The position numbers were made by a program, and so were the translations under genes. Shown here piece by piece: positions 48,301 through 57,404 of a DNA stretch of 64,000 nt. Under the pieces are notes generated by a model, which worked only from the letters and a program-made list of their open reading frames with translations, had not been told where the DNA came from and did not search any database. Each line of letters opens with the position of its first letter. Position 1 is the first letter of the stretch. Source of the stretch: Acidaminobacterium chupaoyuni (GTDB taxonomy: Bacteria; Bacillota; Clostridia; Oscillospirales; Butyricicoccaceae); assembly GCA_047936785.1 (NCBI GenBank), contig CP176394.1. One strand, 5' to 3'.

Positions 48301-48376
48301 ATGTTATGCCGCCCCATTTTCAGGCCGATGCAAGGCTTTTTTGATACACCGCCTTCGACATGCTGTCGCATAAAAA

Positions 48377-48415
48377 GAGGGAAGCCGGTTGGCAGCAACC
48401 GGCTTCCCTCCTTTT
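48377..48415. terminator. Terminator-like hairpin at the left of the islet
   Basis: AGGGAAGCCGGTT and AACCGGCTTCCCT are perfect arms around GGCAGC, with a T-rich tail on the plus strand and a run of A (T on the minus strand) before it. Confidence 0.8.
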
Positions 48416-48494
48416 ACATAAGATTGAAATATTCGTATGGCAATTAGCTGCCCTCACAATGAAACGCTGCGGCGCGGATGTTTCGATTATGACA

Positions 48495-48536
48495 GACGCA
48501 GAGCCAAAGCAGGCTGCTGCTTTGGCTCTTTGCGTC
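48495..48536 (-). terminator. Terminator-like hairpin after the giant surface-protein gene
   Basis: GAGCCAAAGCAG pairs with CTGCTTTGGCTC, and GACGCA with TGCGTC outside it. It lies 80 bases after the minus-strand gene; a T run is weak, so termination is inferred from position. Confidence 0.55.
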
Positions 48537-48616
48537 AATTCATGCAATTATTTTTTGCTGTGGAACGAAAGATCCGAGGCATTTATCATCCCTGCCGAAC
48601 CGGCAGAGCGTTATGC

Positions 48617-51600
48617 TTACTTCAATGCGCTCCAGGTCTCGCTGCCGCCCGAAGTTTTGTAATCATGGGCGTTGGCGGCTTCCATAAGGTCATAATATGC
48701 CCAGTGAGCTTTGCTCAGATCAGAGAAGGTCTTGACGCCGGCGGAGGCATCCACAAAGCTCTTATCCGCCGCGCGGCCCAGCATATGGTTGACGATGGTG
48801 ACGACCTGCGCGCGGGTGATGTTATCCTGCGGGCCAAAGCTGCCGTCCGAATAGCCGTTGATCCAGCCCAGCGATGCCGCGGTCATCACGCTGTCATAAG
48901 ACCAGGTGCCGCTCTTCACATCAGAGAAGGCGCTGGTACCATCCACGCTGCCGGTCTTGATCTTCGCGGCAAAACGCACCGCCATGGCGCAGAACTGCTC
49001 GCGGGTGATGGGGTCGTTCACGCCGAATGCGCCATTATCATAACCCTTGATGATGCCCACAGAGGCCAGCTTATTGATCGCCTTGGCGCACCACAGGGTA
49101 TCGGCCACATCGGAGAATCTCACGCTTTCTGCCGCGCTCTGCTCGAGAAGCAGGTTATAGAACATCTGCGCAGCCTCACCGCGGGTCATGTTCCGTTCCG
49201 GGCCGACGGCGCCATCCAGATAGCCGCTGATATACTTGATATGATCAACGGTTTGCAGAAGAGCGGAAACGCCGGTGACATCCGGGCTGGTGGGAATCTT
49301 GCTGAACACAGCGCTCACCGTCACCGCCGAAGCAGGCATTGTGAAGGTGTAAGTGCCGTTTTTGTTATCGGTATAGCTGACGGCGCTGCCGCCGGCATCC
49401 TTGACAGTCAGGGTCTTGAGCGCATAGCCCTCATTCGGCGTGACGGTAACGGTGACCTTCGTGCCGCTGGCTGCGCTGGAGGTACCGAGTTTCACGCTGC
49501 CGTTGCTCGCGGAAAGCGCGGTAATGGAATAAGCCGAAGTTTCGGAACCGGCAGGCGCTGCCGCGGTGATGGCGCTGGTCAACGCGTAGGTAGAGAAGTT
49601 TTTCACATGATAGGTGACATAGCGGAAATCCGCGCTGAATGTTGCGGTTTCCCCATCGGCGTTGGGTGTTGCTGTCAAAATTTCGGCCGTGCCGTTATGC
49701 ACGCGGCATGCGCGGGTCGATGCGGTGCGCATGGCTTCCGGAACTTCCACCGTGATATCCACCAGATCGTTGAGCTGGGTCAGCGTGGTCACGGTCGGCG
49801 TTCCGCCGCTAGGCGTTACGCTCTTTGTAACCGTCAGATCCAGCACCAAATAGCTTGCGTTTGCGTTATTCGCCAGTGCCTTGAGCTTTTCGAAATCTGT
49901 TTTGATGGATGGATCTGTTGTTTCTTTCTGGGTTGCGGTCAGCTTGATTTCCACTGTGCCGCCCGCTGTAACCGCGTCTTGATCATCCTTTGTGATGCCC
50001 TTGGCGGGGTCGGTGGCCACGGGTTTTTCAAACAGCGGGTTAAGATCTGCCGTTGTGGCGGGTGCGGAACCAACTGTTACCACCGTGGTGTTTTCGTTGC
50101 CGGTAACACCGGGAATAACCGCTTCCGCGTTTTTGGTCGCTGCATCCATCAGCACGGGGATGGTCACAGTTTTACCCCCGCTCGTCACAACCACATTATA
50201 GTTGCCATATGGGATGTCGGCAAATGTATAGTTGCCATTTGCGCCGCTGCTCAATGTGCCGATCTCCGTCGCGCTGTTCATCACTTTAACCGTCGCGTTT
50301 GTGACGGCCGCGTTATTCTGGGCGACATGAACGGTCAGGTTGCCCTTCTGGGGATTCACCGTGACGGTGGCAGCGCTGGTGGTTGCGTCCGTGCAGCCTT
50401 CCGCTTTCAGGACGCAGTAATAGGAATATGTTCCCACGCTGAGCGTTGTGGGAATCGCGTAGGTTGCGGAGGTTGCGCCGGAAATCGCCTTCCCGGTTCC
50501 GGGCGTTCCCTGATACCACTGATAGCTGACGGAATTGCCGTTGCTGGCTGTGCCCGCCGCAGTCAGACTGCCGGAAACGGAGCCGACGGCCATGGCACTG
50601 GGAGAGGCCGGCTGCGTTGTCACGGCGATGGACGGGGCAAAGCTGATCTTTACAGTCTTTGCACGCGTAGCTGATGTAGCTTCTGTGGCTGCATCGCCGA
50701 CAATAAATGTAGGTATAGTATAATGTTCGTCTAATTTGAATGACTGGATCGTTGCAGGACTGAGCGCAGTTTCCTCGGCATGATATGCGGTGCTGCCGCT
50801 GAGCGTTGCGTTGGGAATTGTCGCCGGAACACTCAAAACGCCAGACGCACCGCCGTATGCATAAATCGTGCCGCCGGTGATTTGTCCAATTTCACCAATG
50901 CCGAAGCTCCCGTTGCTTTCCGTACCGTCTGCCGTAATTTTACCGCCGCTGATCGTTCCGATAATTTGTTCAATGCCGTAAGCGTATTTTGCGGTGCCGC
51001 AGGTGGCATTCAAGCTGCCGCCGCTCATATCATTCAGCATAGTTACACCGACGGACGTATTTCCGTGCTGACCTGACGCCTTGCCGGATAAAACGGTTAC
51101 GGCACCGCCCGAGATCCGCTCTATCCCTTCGATACCACAAGAGGTTGCTTCCGCATATATCTTGTCTTTACCTATTGCCGCTCCGGCGGTTGCTTTAACA
51201 GTGCCGCTGTTTACCACGAGTTTGTAAATAGCTTCCGACTGTGCATTCTGCGCTGTCGTCACATCGCCGCTTTGTGCAATGACTGTAGGGGAATCTTTGC
51301 CGTCACCCACTGTGAAATTTCCCCATAAAGCACTGCCGTTTCCAGACCCCATCAGCGTATTTACATTGGCGGAATACGCTTCCAGCGTGCCGTTCCCCGT
51401 GATGGTGACATTGTAAATTTCAGCATACATATAGCTGTTTTCTACCGCTCTCACAGCGTAACTGTTATTTCGATCACCGGATATAACGGAACTGTTTGAC
51501 TTCTCGTCGCCGGTTCCGCTCTTGATGACATTTTGGGTTTTGTCCGTCAGCACCATTTGGGCGGCGTCGGGCAGTTGGATTGCGTACGCACAATCCGTCA

Positions 51601-54319
51601 GCGCAGAGCAGTCAACGGTGGCGTTGCTCAAGGTCAGGGTTTTGCTGCTTGTATCCCATGTCCAGCCCTGATCCGCATTCGTCCAGAGTGTGCCGTTTTG
51701 TGTGCAGCCGGTCTGCCACGCGAGTGTTCCCGCCAAATCCAGCGCCTGTGTGCGCACAGTCTTGCCGCTGTTTTTCCACTTGGCGTAATAGGTCGTGCCC
51801 GACGCAGGAGTTTCGGTCAGTTTCGTGCCCGTGCCGTCGATGCCGGTGTACCAGCCGTCGAAGGTATAGGAACCCCATGTGGGGTTTGCGGGCGTGGCGG
51901 CGGATTGGCTTGCCGCCGTCCCGTTGCGGGAATCGAAGGTGGCCGTGGTAGGCGCAGCTGCGGTGACTGTCACGGTCAGAGTGTAGTTGTTATAGTTGGT
52001 GCAGCCCGTCACGGGGACGGTGATCGTGGCGGTGGTGCCTATACTTTGCGCTGTCGTGTCAAAAGTCAGCACGCCGTTTACCACGGACGGGGTGCCCGTC
52101 AGCAAAGTGCTGGTATTTGTTCCAATCGCCGGCGTGCCGTAAGCGCCTCCGTTGGGGAGCACCGGCAGCGTCAGGGTGTTGCCTGTCTTGGCTGTTGTGG
52201 AAACCGTCGTTGCGGCGGCCTGCATCTCGGCTGTGGCGGCCGCCTTGCCGATCGTCAGAGTGACGACGGCGCTTTCAGCGGTTTCGCTCGCGCTTGTATC
52301 CGCTGCCGTCACCTTGAAGGTATAGGTTCCCGCATTTGCCGCTGCCGTCGTGGTGGCGGTCAGCGTAGATCCGCTGGTCGCCAGTGTGATGCCGGTGGGC
52401 GCGGACGCAGCTGTGCCGGTACTTGTGCACCACGCGGCAGTATAAGTCGGCGTGCCGGTAAAGTGCGTCGGCGTCAGCGCAAAGGTCGCGCTGCCCGCCG
52501 TACCATAGGTCAGCGTGCCGGTCTGCTCGCCCACTGCCACCGCAGGATCGGTGGGTACGCCGGAGAAAAATACGACCTTTGCAAGGATTGCATTCTCCTC
52601 CGTTAAGGGCGTAGTTGTATAACAGCCGTTGATTGCGCTGCTAGTCCAATGATATACTCTTTTCAACGGGCTGTATTCGGCTGCGGAACCGAGAACAATT
52701 TTATCAGAGGGCAGGGTAACGGTTCCGAGACATTTCGCACCATAGGCGCCGGTGTTCGCGCAGGTGATGGTGCCGGTACCCGAAGCGTCTAAATTGCCCT
52801 GGCAAAGCAAGGCATTATCACTTGTATAATCCGTGTCGACGGTAAGCGCACCGTCGCTGACGGTTATATCGCCGGTTGTTTTCAGCGCGCCGATCTGCAT
52901 GGACCCGGTATAGGTTCCCGTTTTCACAACCGTGCTGCCGGCGGTCTGCGAAAAACTCGCAGCATGGATGACTGCATCATGATTTCCGGTTGCGACGATA
53001 TTGCCGGTGTTTGTGACGCTGCCGCTTGTGAGGATTCCATAGTTGTTATCATTACTGCTTCTATTTCCCAGCGCAATGAAGTTACCGGAGACATTCAGGT
53101 TTGCAGCAGCGCTGGCGTAAAAAGACCCCTTTGCAGGCGCGACCAGCGTTCCGCTTACGGTAACTGAATGTGCAGTATCTAAATAGCACGAATACCAATC
53201 CGATTCCACATAATTGCCGCCCGTGACGGTGGCGTCTCCGTTCGGACTCCAACTACAATAAGTGCCCCCAGCGTCCCCGGTCGTTTTGATATACGCACCG
53301 TTCAGCGCTGTTTCAGTCGATGTGGCCGATACCGCTGTCTTGGCGATGACGATGCCTTTGAGCGCACTGGTAGTTGCGGCAGTGCTCAGGCCGGTTCCCG
53401 GAGTCGTCAGCGTGCCGCCCACATTGCTATACACATTTTCCGAATTACCGCCGGCGATATTGCCAAAAATTGCTTGCGATGTGCCGCTGGCGATCGTCAC
53501 GCCGCCGGTGCAGTTAAGTGAGTTATATGTTGTCATGATACCAAATGTGCTGCAACCGGTTGATTTGATGACGCCGCCTGAGTTCGTAACACCGTTATAT
53601 GCCAGAATACCATGACTCCCTTTGGTTACCTCCAAGTAGCCACCGCTGACAGTTACAGTGCCGCTTTGTACCCATACAGCACGGCACAAATCCATATCAG
53701 AACTGGATGCTGATGCCGTCACATAACCGCCATTGATAGCGATGCTATTAGGAGCATACAAACAGGTAGCTTGTGTGCCTACCGCTGTGGCGGAAATATA
53801 TCCTCCGTTTACGGTAATGCCAGTTGTAGAAGTGCTATAGATGGCGTTGGGATGCGACGAGTAATTGACCGACACCTCAATATATCCGCTGTTGAATATC
53901 AGCGATGAGGCATAAATACCAAATTGAAAGCTGCCCGGGGCTATCTTGAGCGTGCCGGAGCCGCCGACCGTCAAAGCCCCACTGCTATATATCGCTGCCG
54001 TATAGCCGGATGAAGTCACCGAACCTGAGATATAGTTCGCGCCCTCCAAAACAAGATTTGCATCGCATGTAAGCAAAATGCCTGCGCTTGTCAGGTTGAC
54101 GCCGGAAAGCGTCAGCGTACCGGGCGTACTGCCGGCTGCAGGTGTCCACGACCAGCCGGTGCCGGTATATGCTGTCGCGGCGGGCGTTGATTCGTTACCT
54201 ACCTTAACTGTCCCCCCCGCCGCCAACGCGCCGATGGTCATGGCGGGCAGCAGGCTCAGAAGCATGCAGACGCTCAAAATAGCGGATAGAGCCTTTTTTC
54301 CTGAATGTTTCATGTTCAT
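48617..54319 (-). CDS. Giant SLH-domain surface protein (beta-helix and Ig-like repeats, 1,900 residues)
   Basis: A 1,900-residue secreted protein; the start at 54319 is 6 bases after AAGGAG and is followed directly by a signal peptide (ALSAILSVCMLLSLLPAM, cleaved near GALAAGG). Then come a glycine/serine/threonine-rich parallel beta-helix region (about 52560-54200), a cadherin-like stretch (52200-52560), an InlB-type B repeat (WGSYTFDGWYTG...YYAKWKNS, 51770-51940), a second beta-helix (50650-51770), Ig-like and Cna-B-like segments (49850-50640), a final repeat (GYALKTLTVKDAGG, 49280-49540) and three SLH domains at the C-terminus (48650-49260) that bind secondary cell-wall polymer. It is a probable adhesin. 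The longer open frame adds 99 residues without a start site. Confidence 0.92.
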   Translation of the reverse strand: MNMKHSGKKALSAILSVCMLLSLLPAMTIGALAAGGTVKVGNESTPAATAYTGTGWSWTPAAGSTPGTLTLSGVNLTSAGILLTCDANLVLEGANYISGSVTSSGYTAAIYSSGALTVGGSGTLKIAPGSFQFGIYASSLIFNSGYIEVSVNYSSHPNAIYSTSTTGITVNGGYISATAVGTQATCLYAPNSIAINGGYVTASASSSDMDLCRAVWVQSGTVTVSGGYLEVTKGSHGILAYNGVTNSGGVIKSTGCSTFGIMTTYNSLNCTGGVTIASGTSQAIFGNIAGGNSENVYSNVGGTLTTPGTGLSTAATTSALKGIVIAKTAVSATSTETALNGAYIKTTGDAGGTYCSWSPNGDATVTGGNYVESDWYSCYLDTAHSVTVSGTLVAPAKGSFYASAAANLNVSGNFIALGNRSSNDNNYGILTSGSVTNTGNIVATGNHDAVIHAASFSQTAGSTVVKTGTYTGSMQIGALKTTGDITVSDGALTVDTDYTSDNALLCQGNLDASGTGTITCANTGAYGAKCLGTVTLPSDKIVLGSAAEYSPLKRVYHWTSSAINGCYTTTPLTEENAILAKVVFFSGVPTDPAVAVGEQTGTLTYGTAGSATFALTPTHFTGTPTYTAAWCTSTGTAASAPTGITLATSGSTLTATTTAAANAGTYTFKVTAADTSASETAESAVVTLTIGKAAATAEMQAAATTVSTTAKTGNTLTLPVLPNGGAYGTPAIGTNTSTLLTGTPSVVNGVLTFDTTAQSIGTTATITVPVTGCTNYNNYTLTVTVTAAAPTTATFDSRNGTAASQSAATPANPTWGSYTFDGWYTGIDGTGTKLTETPASGTTYYAKWKNSGKTVRTQALDLAGTLAWQTGCTQNGTLWTNADQGWTWDTSSKTLTLSNATVDCSALTDCAYAIQLPDAAQMVLTDKTQNVIKSGTGDEKSNSSVISGDRNNSYAVRAVENSYMYAEIYNVTITGNGTLEAYSANVNTLMGSGNGSALWGNFTVGDGKDSPTVIAQSGDVTTAQNAQSEAIYKLVVNSGTVKATAGAAIGKDKIYAEATSCGIEGIERISGGAVTVLSGKASGQHGNTSVGVTMLNDMSGGSLNATCGTAKYAYGIEQIIGTISGGKITADGTESNGSFGIGEIGQITGGTIYAYGGASGVLSVPATIPNATLSGSTAYHAEETALSPATIQSFKLDEHYTIPTFIVGDAATEATSATRAKTVKISFAPSIAVTTQPASPSAMAVGSVSGSLTAAGTASNGNSVSYQWYQGTPGTGKAISGATSATYAIPTTLSVGTYSYYCVLKAEGCTDATTSAATVTVNPQKGNLTVHVAQNNAAVTNATVKVMNSATEIGTLSSGANGNYTFADIPYGNYNVVVTSGGKTVTIPVLMDAATKNAEAVIPGVTGNENTTVVTVGSAPATTADLNPLFEKPVATDPAKGITKDDQDAVTAGGTVEIKLTATQKETTDPSIKTDFEKLKALANNANASYLVLDLTVTKSVTPSGGTPTVTTLTQLNDLVDITVEVPEAMRTASTRACRVHNGTAEILTATPNADGETATFSADFRYVTYHVKNFSTYALTSAITAAAPAGSETSAYSITALSASNGSVKLGTSSAASGTKVTVTVTPNEGYALKTLTVKDAGGSAVSYTDNKNGTYTFTMPASAVTVSAVFSKIPTSPDVTGVSALLQTVDHIKYISGYLDGAVGPERNMTRGEAAQMFYNLLLEQSAAESVRFSDVADTLWCAKAINKLASVGIIKGYDNGAFGVNDPITREQFCAMAVRFAAKIKTGSVDGTSAFSDVKSGTWSYDSVMTAASLGWINGYSDGSFGPQDNITRAQVVTIVNHMLGRAADKSFVDASAGVKTFSDLSKAHWAYYDLMEAANAHDYKTSGGSETWSALK

Positions 54320-54414
54320 TTTTCTCTCCTTTTCTTTCGCCGCGGCGTGAAAGGGCTTCTCTGTAACAGCGCGAAGGATGCAGCTGCTTCCTCTGCGCCG
54401 CCGCATGTGCCGCG

Positions 54415-54579
54415 TCAATGTGGTTTGTTCTTGCCGTGCTTGCCCGCCAGCAGGGGAGCAGGGCGGCAAAGCATAAACCAGTAGGACCGGATCATCTCTC
54501 TGACATAAAAGCTTTTGCAGCTTTTCCCACTCATCAGGGCCCGGGTCCACCGGTAAAATATTCGTTTTTTCACCTCCAT
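54415..54579 (-). CDS. Possible 54-residue leader ORF upstream of the giant gene
   Basis: The frame starts MEVKKRIFYRWTRALMSGK and ends ...GKNKPH in the predicted 290-base leader of the surface-protein message. It is basic and has no good ribosome site of its own; a GGAGGTG lies just inside it instead. An overlapping frame (in phase with the giant gene, reading DEWEKLQKLLCQRDD) looks equally protein-like. Either may be a relic of a former gene or a leader peptide. Confidence 0.25.
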   Translation of the reverse strand: MEVKKRIFYRWTRALMSGKSCKSFYVREMIRSYWFMLCRPAPLLAGKHGKNKPH

Positions 54580-54611
54580 CAAACGACTGATGTTCTTTCT
54601 GCCGCGATTGT

Positions 54612-54641
54612 ATCATACCAATAGCCCCAAAAGAGCGACAA
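54612..54641 (-). promoter_or_regulatory. Probable promoter of the giant surface-protein gene
   Basis: On the minus strand, TTGTCG (54641-54636) and TATGAT (54617-54612) with an 18-base spacer. It implies a 5' leader of about 290 bases. Confidence 0.5.
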
Positions 54642-54792
54642 AAAATAGCTGTTTTTTAAAAATTTTTCCTTTTTCCCCGAAAATTGATATCTATAAAATG
54701 TCAGCGCCTTCTTTGCGGGATTTTCCCGGATCGATCCGGAATTTGCGGCTATTGCAAGATGCCGCCGGATCCTTTGGAACCGGCGAAAGCGG

Positions 54793-54840
54793 CCGCCCCT
54801 TAAGCGGAAGGTCGGGAGTTCGAAGCCCCCGGGAACGCCA
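54793..54840 (+). pseudogene. Degenerate 3' half of tRNA-Arg (islet right end)
   Basis: It matches tRNA-Arg from the anticodon stem to CCA, including 24 identical bases in a row from TAAGCGG to TTCGAA. The T stem is broken (GGGAG against CCCCC) and the D arm and 5' acceptor strand are missing, so it cannot be a working tRNA. The similarity continues past CCA (ATCG-GTTGGAAAA...AAGATC). Confidence 0.82.
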
Positions 54841-54916
54841 AAAATCGAGTTGGAAAAAACAAGATCATCGACGGCTTGCATCACGGAGCAGCAGGCGCGG
54901 CAATGGCCCCAAATAA

Positions 54917-54956
54917 AACGGGATGCGGTTCATTTTGAACCGCATCCCGTTTTTTC
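54917..54956. terminator. Bidirectional terminator
   Basis: AACGGGATGCGGTTCA and its perfect complement with a 3-base loop, then TTTTTT. It can serve the minus-strand esterase gene to its right. Confidence 0.85.
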
Positions 54957-55042
54957 ATGCCGATATCGTTTTCAAAATTCGCCCGATTTTTTCTATCTAT
55001 TGTATCACCGGCAAACCACGGAAACCATCGGGCGTTTGCCCG

Positions 55043-55726
55043 TTACCGCGATAAAATCCAGCGGCATCCCTTTGCCATGCGCAGCTCCGCATCCCGATAA
55101 TGATTGCCCGGATTTTGCTCGAATACACAAGGCACGCCGCGGCGCAGATAATGTTCGCTGAGCGTTTGGAACACCGCCCCCGTTTTTTGCAGCACAGGGT
55201 TTTTAACGGCGCTTTCCCGATCGCCCAAAGAAAGATAGATGCCGGCGGGCGGGCGCCGCAATTCATGGCTCAGCGCAAAATCGCAAAACCCCGGATACCA
55301 CAGCGAACCGGAAGCGCAGACCGCGCCGCTGAAAAAATCCGTTTCATACAGGCTCCACAGCGCGAACAGGCCGGCCATGGAATAGCCCGCAAGATAGGAA
55401 ACGGGGTTTTTGAGCTCCAGCGTTTTTTCGGCATCGGGAACCACCGTTTCCAGCAGCCAGTTCAAATATGCGGGCGCATTCCCTTTGAAACAGTCGTTCT
55501 TCGTCACCACCGGCGCCGAAGGCCACGGCGACATATTTTCTTCCCAGCCGATTTTTGAAACCGTGACCAGATGAAACGGCGGGCAGCCCGCTTCTTCGCA
55601 TCGCCGCCGCAGCGCATCGCCGTTTTCGGCATAATCGTTGGAATAGAGAACGGGCAGATCTTCCCCCATGCCGCGATAGAGCGTTATCAGCCTGCCATCG
55701 CGTTCCACGCTGATTTTTTGATCCAT
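55043..55726 (-). CDS. Esterase, enterochelin esterase-like alpha/beta hydrolase
   Basis: A 227-residue hydrolase. The nucleophile elbow is LAGYSMAGLFALWSLYETD (GxSxxG) and the C-terminal NPGNHYRDAELR carries the histidine; this is the COG2819/Fes-IroE-like pattern. No signal peptide. Members cleave siderophore or simple acyl esters, but no siderophore genes are close, so the substrate is unknown. The start at 55726 follows GGAGGTG; the upstream frame, though open for 60 codons, lacks a site. Monocistronic. Confidence 0.85.
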   Translation of the reverse strand: MDQKISVERDGRLITLYRGMGEDLPVLYSNDYAENGDALRRRCEEAGCPPFHLVTVSKIGWEENMSPWPSAPVVTKNDCFKGNAPAYLNWLLETVVPDAEKTLELKNPVSYLAGYSMAGLFALWSLYETDFFSGAVCASGSLWYPGFCDFALSHELRRPPAGIYLSLGDRESAVKNPVLQKTGAVFQTLSEHYLRRGVPCVFEQNPGNHYRDAELRMAKGCRWILSR

Positions 55727-55787
55727 TGAGCACCTCCGCCGCCCGGCGCGGGGCAATTTCTGCGCCGGCGTTTTTTTCACTGTCTTT

Positions 55788-55815
55788 ATCATATCAGAAC
55801 CGCAAAACATATCAA
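55788..55815 (-). promoter_or_regulatory. Promoter of the esterase gene
   Basis: On the minus strand, TTGATA (55815-55810) and TATGAT (55793-55788) with a 16-base spacer. The remaining divergent region to 56030 is very GC-rich and shows no gene. Confidence 0.65.
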
Positions 55816-56030
55816 GCGGGCAAAATTTTATCTTTCTCTCTGAAAAGCACCGTGCTTTTGGCTCAAGACCGCCAAAAGGGGACCGCCGCGCCGCCCCCGA
55901 AAGCACGCCCGCCGAAAATCATGCGGAAACGGCGCAGCTGCCGCCGCGCCAAAAAACGCCGGGGCGGCCGCCCCAACAGATCATGCGCGGGGCGGCAGAA
56001 GGCGGGTTCAAAAAAAGTTCATGATAAACC

Positions 56031-56066
56031 GCTTGACTTTATCTCTGGTTAGAGATAAAGTCAAGC
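56031..56066. promoter_or_regulatory. Perfect 16-bp-arm inverted repeat overlapping the MarR promoter
   Basis: GCTTGACTTTATCTCT and AGAGATAAAGTCAAGC flank GGTT. The left arm holds the -35 box TTGACT (56033-56038) and the right arm the -10 box TAAAGT (56056-56061), 17 bases apart. A dimer bound here would cover the whole promoter, typical of MarR autorepression. Confidence 0.82.
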
Positions 56067-56082
56067 CATCGGGAGGGATCTT

Positions 56083-56508
56083 ATGTCAAAACCGGAGCTT
56101 AAAATTCTGATCGGATTGCATCGCGCGGCTAACGCCATCGATCGCCAAACGGCGCGCCTTGCGGCGCCCTTCGGGCTGACCCTCGGCCAGTTCGCCGTGT
56201 TGGAAGCGCTTTATCATAAAGGCGACCTGACGGTGGGCCAGGTGCAGCAGGCCATTCTCAGCACCAGCGGAACCATTCCGCTGATCGTTGCCAAGCTGGA
56301 ACAGCAGGGATATGTGACGCGCACGCAGGATGAAGAAGACCGCCGCCGCTGGATCTTGCATCTGACCGACGAGGGGCGCGAGCTGATCGCGGAAGTTTAT
56401 CCGCTCAACGAAGCGATGATCCTGCGGCAGATGGATTGCTGGAGCGATGAAGAAAAAGAAACACTGGTAACGCTTTTAAAGCGCTTTGGAGGAAATCATG
56501 GAGCGTAA
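56083..56508 (+). CDS. MarR-family transcriptional regulator
   Basis: A 141-residue winged-helix protein. LTVGQVQQAILSTSGTIPLIVAKLEQQGYVTRTQDEEDRRRWILHLT contains the recognition helix and the beta wing with the D-x-R-R motif; flanking helices form the dimer interface. It probably represses its own operon through the 36-bp inverted repeat 16 bases upstream of the start. It overlaps the pirin gene by 11 bases. MarR proteins respond to phenolics, oxidants or other small molecules; the operon partners (pirin, nitroreductase) fit oxidative or quinone stress. Confidence 0.94.
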   Translation: MSKPELKILIGLHRAANAIDRQTARLAAPFGLTLGQFAVLEALYHKGDLTVGQVQQAILSTSGTIPLIVAKLEQQGYVTRTQDEEDRRRWILHLTDEGRELIAEVYPLNEAMILRQMDCWSDEEKETLVTLLKRFGGNHGA

Positions 56509-57340
56509 AGTTGAAAAAACCGTGCAGGGCTTTGCCACACAGGATGGCGCGGGTGTGCATCTTGTGCGGGTGCTGGGGAATTCCACGGTGTCGGATGTTG
56601 ACCCGATCCTGATGCTGGATTCTTTCGACAGCCAAAACCCCGAAGATTACACCGCGGGGTTCCCGATGCACCCCCACCGCGGCATCGAAACCATCAGCTA
56701 TGTGGTCAGCGGGGCCATGCAGCACCGCGACAGCCTTGGCAATGAAGACACCATTTCCAACGGCGAGGTGCAGTGGATGACCGCAGGCTCGGGTATCCTG
56801 CATGAAGAGCGCATCCCTGCCGCGGGGCATCTGCTGGGGGTTCAGCTGTGGCTGAACCTGCCCGCAAAAGATAAACTGGCGCCGCCCGCTTATCACAGCA
56901 TCCGCAGCGCCGACATCCCCGAAATCGCGCTGGAAGGCGGGAAGATGCGCGTGCTGGCGGGTTGTTATGGCGGGGTCTGCGGTTATGCCGCCCGATATCT
57001 GCCGCTGGATTATTATGACCTTCAGCTGGAAGCCGGCGCGCGGCTTTCTTTAGAAACAGGCCCCGACCGTTCGGTGCTGCTGTTCACCCTGCAGGGGAGC
57101 CTCACGGCAGGCGGCGCCTTCCTGGCCGAAAAAACCGCGGCCCATCTGACGGCGGGCGACCATGTGGTTCTGGAAGGCGGCGAAAAACCCGCCCGTGTGC
57201 TGGTGATGAGCAGTCTTGCGCTGGGCGAGCCCGTTGTTTGGGGCGGCCCCATCGTGATGAACACCAAAGAACAGCTGAGGCAGGCCTTCGACGAACTGAG
57301 CGCGGGCACCTTTTTAAAAACACAGGTGGATTATCAATAA
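56498..57340 (+). CDS. Pirin-family protein
   Basis: A 280-residue bicupin. The N-terminal cupin carries the metal ligands in FPMHPHRGIETISYVV (H-x-H), MQHRDSLG and GILHEER; the C-terminal cupin starts around LEAGARLSLETGPDRSVL. Bacterial pirins of this type often have quercetin 2,3-dioxygenase activity or respond to redox stress. ATG 56498 is 5 bases after GGAGG inside the MarR gene, so the two are coupled. A nitroreductase gene follows after 64 bases. Confidence 0.93.
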   Translation: MERKVEKTVQGFATQDGAGVHLVRVLGNSTVSDVDPILMLDSFDSQNPEDYTAGFPMHPHRGIETISYVVSGAMQHRDSLGNEDTISNGEVQWMTAGSGILHEERIPAAGHLLGVQLWLNLPAKDKLAPPAYHSIRSADIPEIALEGGKMRVLAGCYGGVCGYAARYLPLDYYDLQLEAGARLSLETGPDRSVLLFTLQGSLTAGGAFLAEKTAAHLTAGDHVVLEGGEKPARVLVMSSLALGEPVVWGGPIVMNTKEQLRQAFDELSAGTFLKTQVDYQ

Positions 57341-57404
57341 AAAACCATCGACCAAATTTCAAAAATGACGGAAAGCGGCTTTTGCCGCGGAAAGGCAGTA
57401 TTTT

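Larger units (their letters stand above)
48255..54840. mobile_element. Putative tRNA-bounded genomic islet (no integrase found)
   Basis: The left end is the intact tRNA-Arg gene; the right end is a direct, partial copy of its 3' half plus downstream flank. This is the structure left by site-specific integration at a tRNA 3' end. The cargo is one 5.7-kb SLH surface-protein gene with its terminator and promoter. No integrase or transposase lies inside, so either it was lost or the element was mobilised in trans. A relic of tandem tRNA duplication is the alternative. Confidence 0.55.

Noticed and set aside
48437..50674. A 745-codon plus-strand frame opposite the 3' part of the giant surface-protein gene
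   Set aside because: The complementary strand reads SLH and Ig-like domains; the plus frame yields Cys/Gly/His-rich sequence without family features.
54793..54840. A second functional tRNA gene
   Set aside because: Only the 3' half is present, the T stem is mispaired and the D arm and 5' acceptor strand are missing, so I list it as a remnant.
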